A stretch of DNA of 64,000 nucleotides from Symsagittifera roscoffensis (Eukaryota; Xenacoelomorpha; Acoela; Convolutidae), in the NCBI RefSeq assembly GCF_963678635.1, contig NC_087071.1, positions 37,966,438 through 38,030,437 on the forward strand, read 5' to 3'. The notes beneath the pieces are model-generated. The model did not search any database. It saw only the letters and a list, made by a program, of their open reading frames with translations, and had not been told where the DNA came from. The translations under genes were made by a program, and so were the position numbers. Below, piece after piece: positions 63,734 through 64,000 of this stretch (position 1 is the stretch's first letter; each line of letters opens with the position of its first letter).

Positions 63734-64000
63734 TCACGACTCAAGAACCAATTTCTGAACATCGTCTTCAATTCGTGCCCCTTGTCTTCGAGGTACTTGG
63801 TCCTGACACACTCGACATCGTAATCTGCCTTGCCAGTTCTTCTTGTCATCGGAACTGATTACGATCTCTTCCCATGCCTTCAGCTGCTCGCAGGCCCGCT
63901 TCCACTGCCTTTGCTCTTGTAGTCTTTTCGCCTGATTCAGCAGACCCTTTGCTTTAGATTCCTGATTCATGCAAAAGGAATTGTGCAAACTCAGGCTCAC
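63734..64000 (-). pseudogene. ORF-Y 3' end of giant element B, copy 2
   Basis: Encodes the C-terminal SLSLHNSFCMNQESKAKG to EEIVISSDD region of ORF-Y. A three-base-run change near 63845 shifts the frame, giving a false end (KKNWQGRL). It continues past the window edge. Confidence 0.75.

Larger units (their letters stand above)
59926..64000. repeat. Copy 2 of the ~6 kb duplicated TE nest
   Basis: 59926-59998 repeats 25146-25218, and 59996 onward repeats 48154-52290 with few differences: LTR-B fragment, LINE fragment with the same stops and shifts, primer-binding site, LTR-B and the ORF-Y end. It lacks element A, so it is the empty-site allele of the duplication. The copy runs off the window. 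Confidence 0.9.

Overview
The window is eukaryotic and almost certainly from an animal. It holds the first six exons of an ATAD3-type mitochondrial AAA-ATPase gene, an intact ribosomal protein eL8 (RPL7A) gene, GT-AG introns, degenerate tRNA-derived SINEs, a hAT-type MITE, a CR1-like LINE and several Ty3/Gypsy-type LTR retrotransposons. The species cannot be named from the sequence. The eL8 protein is divergent, so a fast-evolving invertebrate lineage is likely.

Layout. 1-7893 (minus) is the 5' half of ATAD3, with AT-rich introns carrying a MITE, an inverted repeat and SINE-like copies. 7894-12339 is AT-rich non-coding DNA with one SINE and about seven diverged copies of a ~150 bp tandem repeat. 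12340-19646 is a decayed 7.3 kb Gypsy-type element (minus) with 295 bp LTRs. 20110-21690 holds two adjacent simple-sequence blocks of opposite strand skew. 24210-24977 (minus) is RPL7A.

25219-48153 (minus) is the centrepiece: a young LTR retrotransposon of 22.9 kb, called element A here. Its ~905 bp LTRs differ at about four positions. In transcription order it has a primer-binding-site candidate, a 2.5 kb leader with a 70 bp triplication and a 13-14 bp minisatellite, gag (823 aa), protease-RT-RNase H (about 1030 aa), and integrase (1055 aa) ending in a TARG1/OARD1-like macro domain. Three further ORFs fill the 3' third: a 1650 aa protein with an SGNH/GDSL hydrolase domain plus a second degenerate SGNH-like domain, and two ORFs of 663 and 560 aa with no recognisable family. 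A related, broken copy (subfamily B) carries the last two as one open frame across the point where A has a stop codon.

48154-64000 is a ~6 kb tandem duplication of a nest of older elements (LTR-B fragment, LINE fragment, LTR-B, 3' end of giant element B). Between the copies lies the 3' end of another Gypsy element (54124-59925), itself interrupted by a near-complete CR1-like LINE (54418-58325, 17 bp target duplication). Copy 2 preserves the sequence into which element A inserted in copy 1, so the window contains both the occupied and the empty site. That fixes the ends of element A. The two host genes have no visible functional link to the mobile DNA, except that the 3' LTR of element A points into RPL7A from about 200 bp upstream of its 5' UTR splice acceptor.
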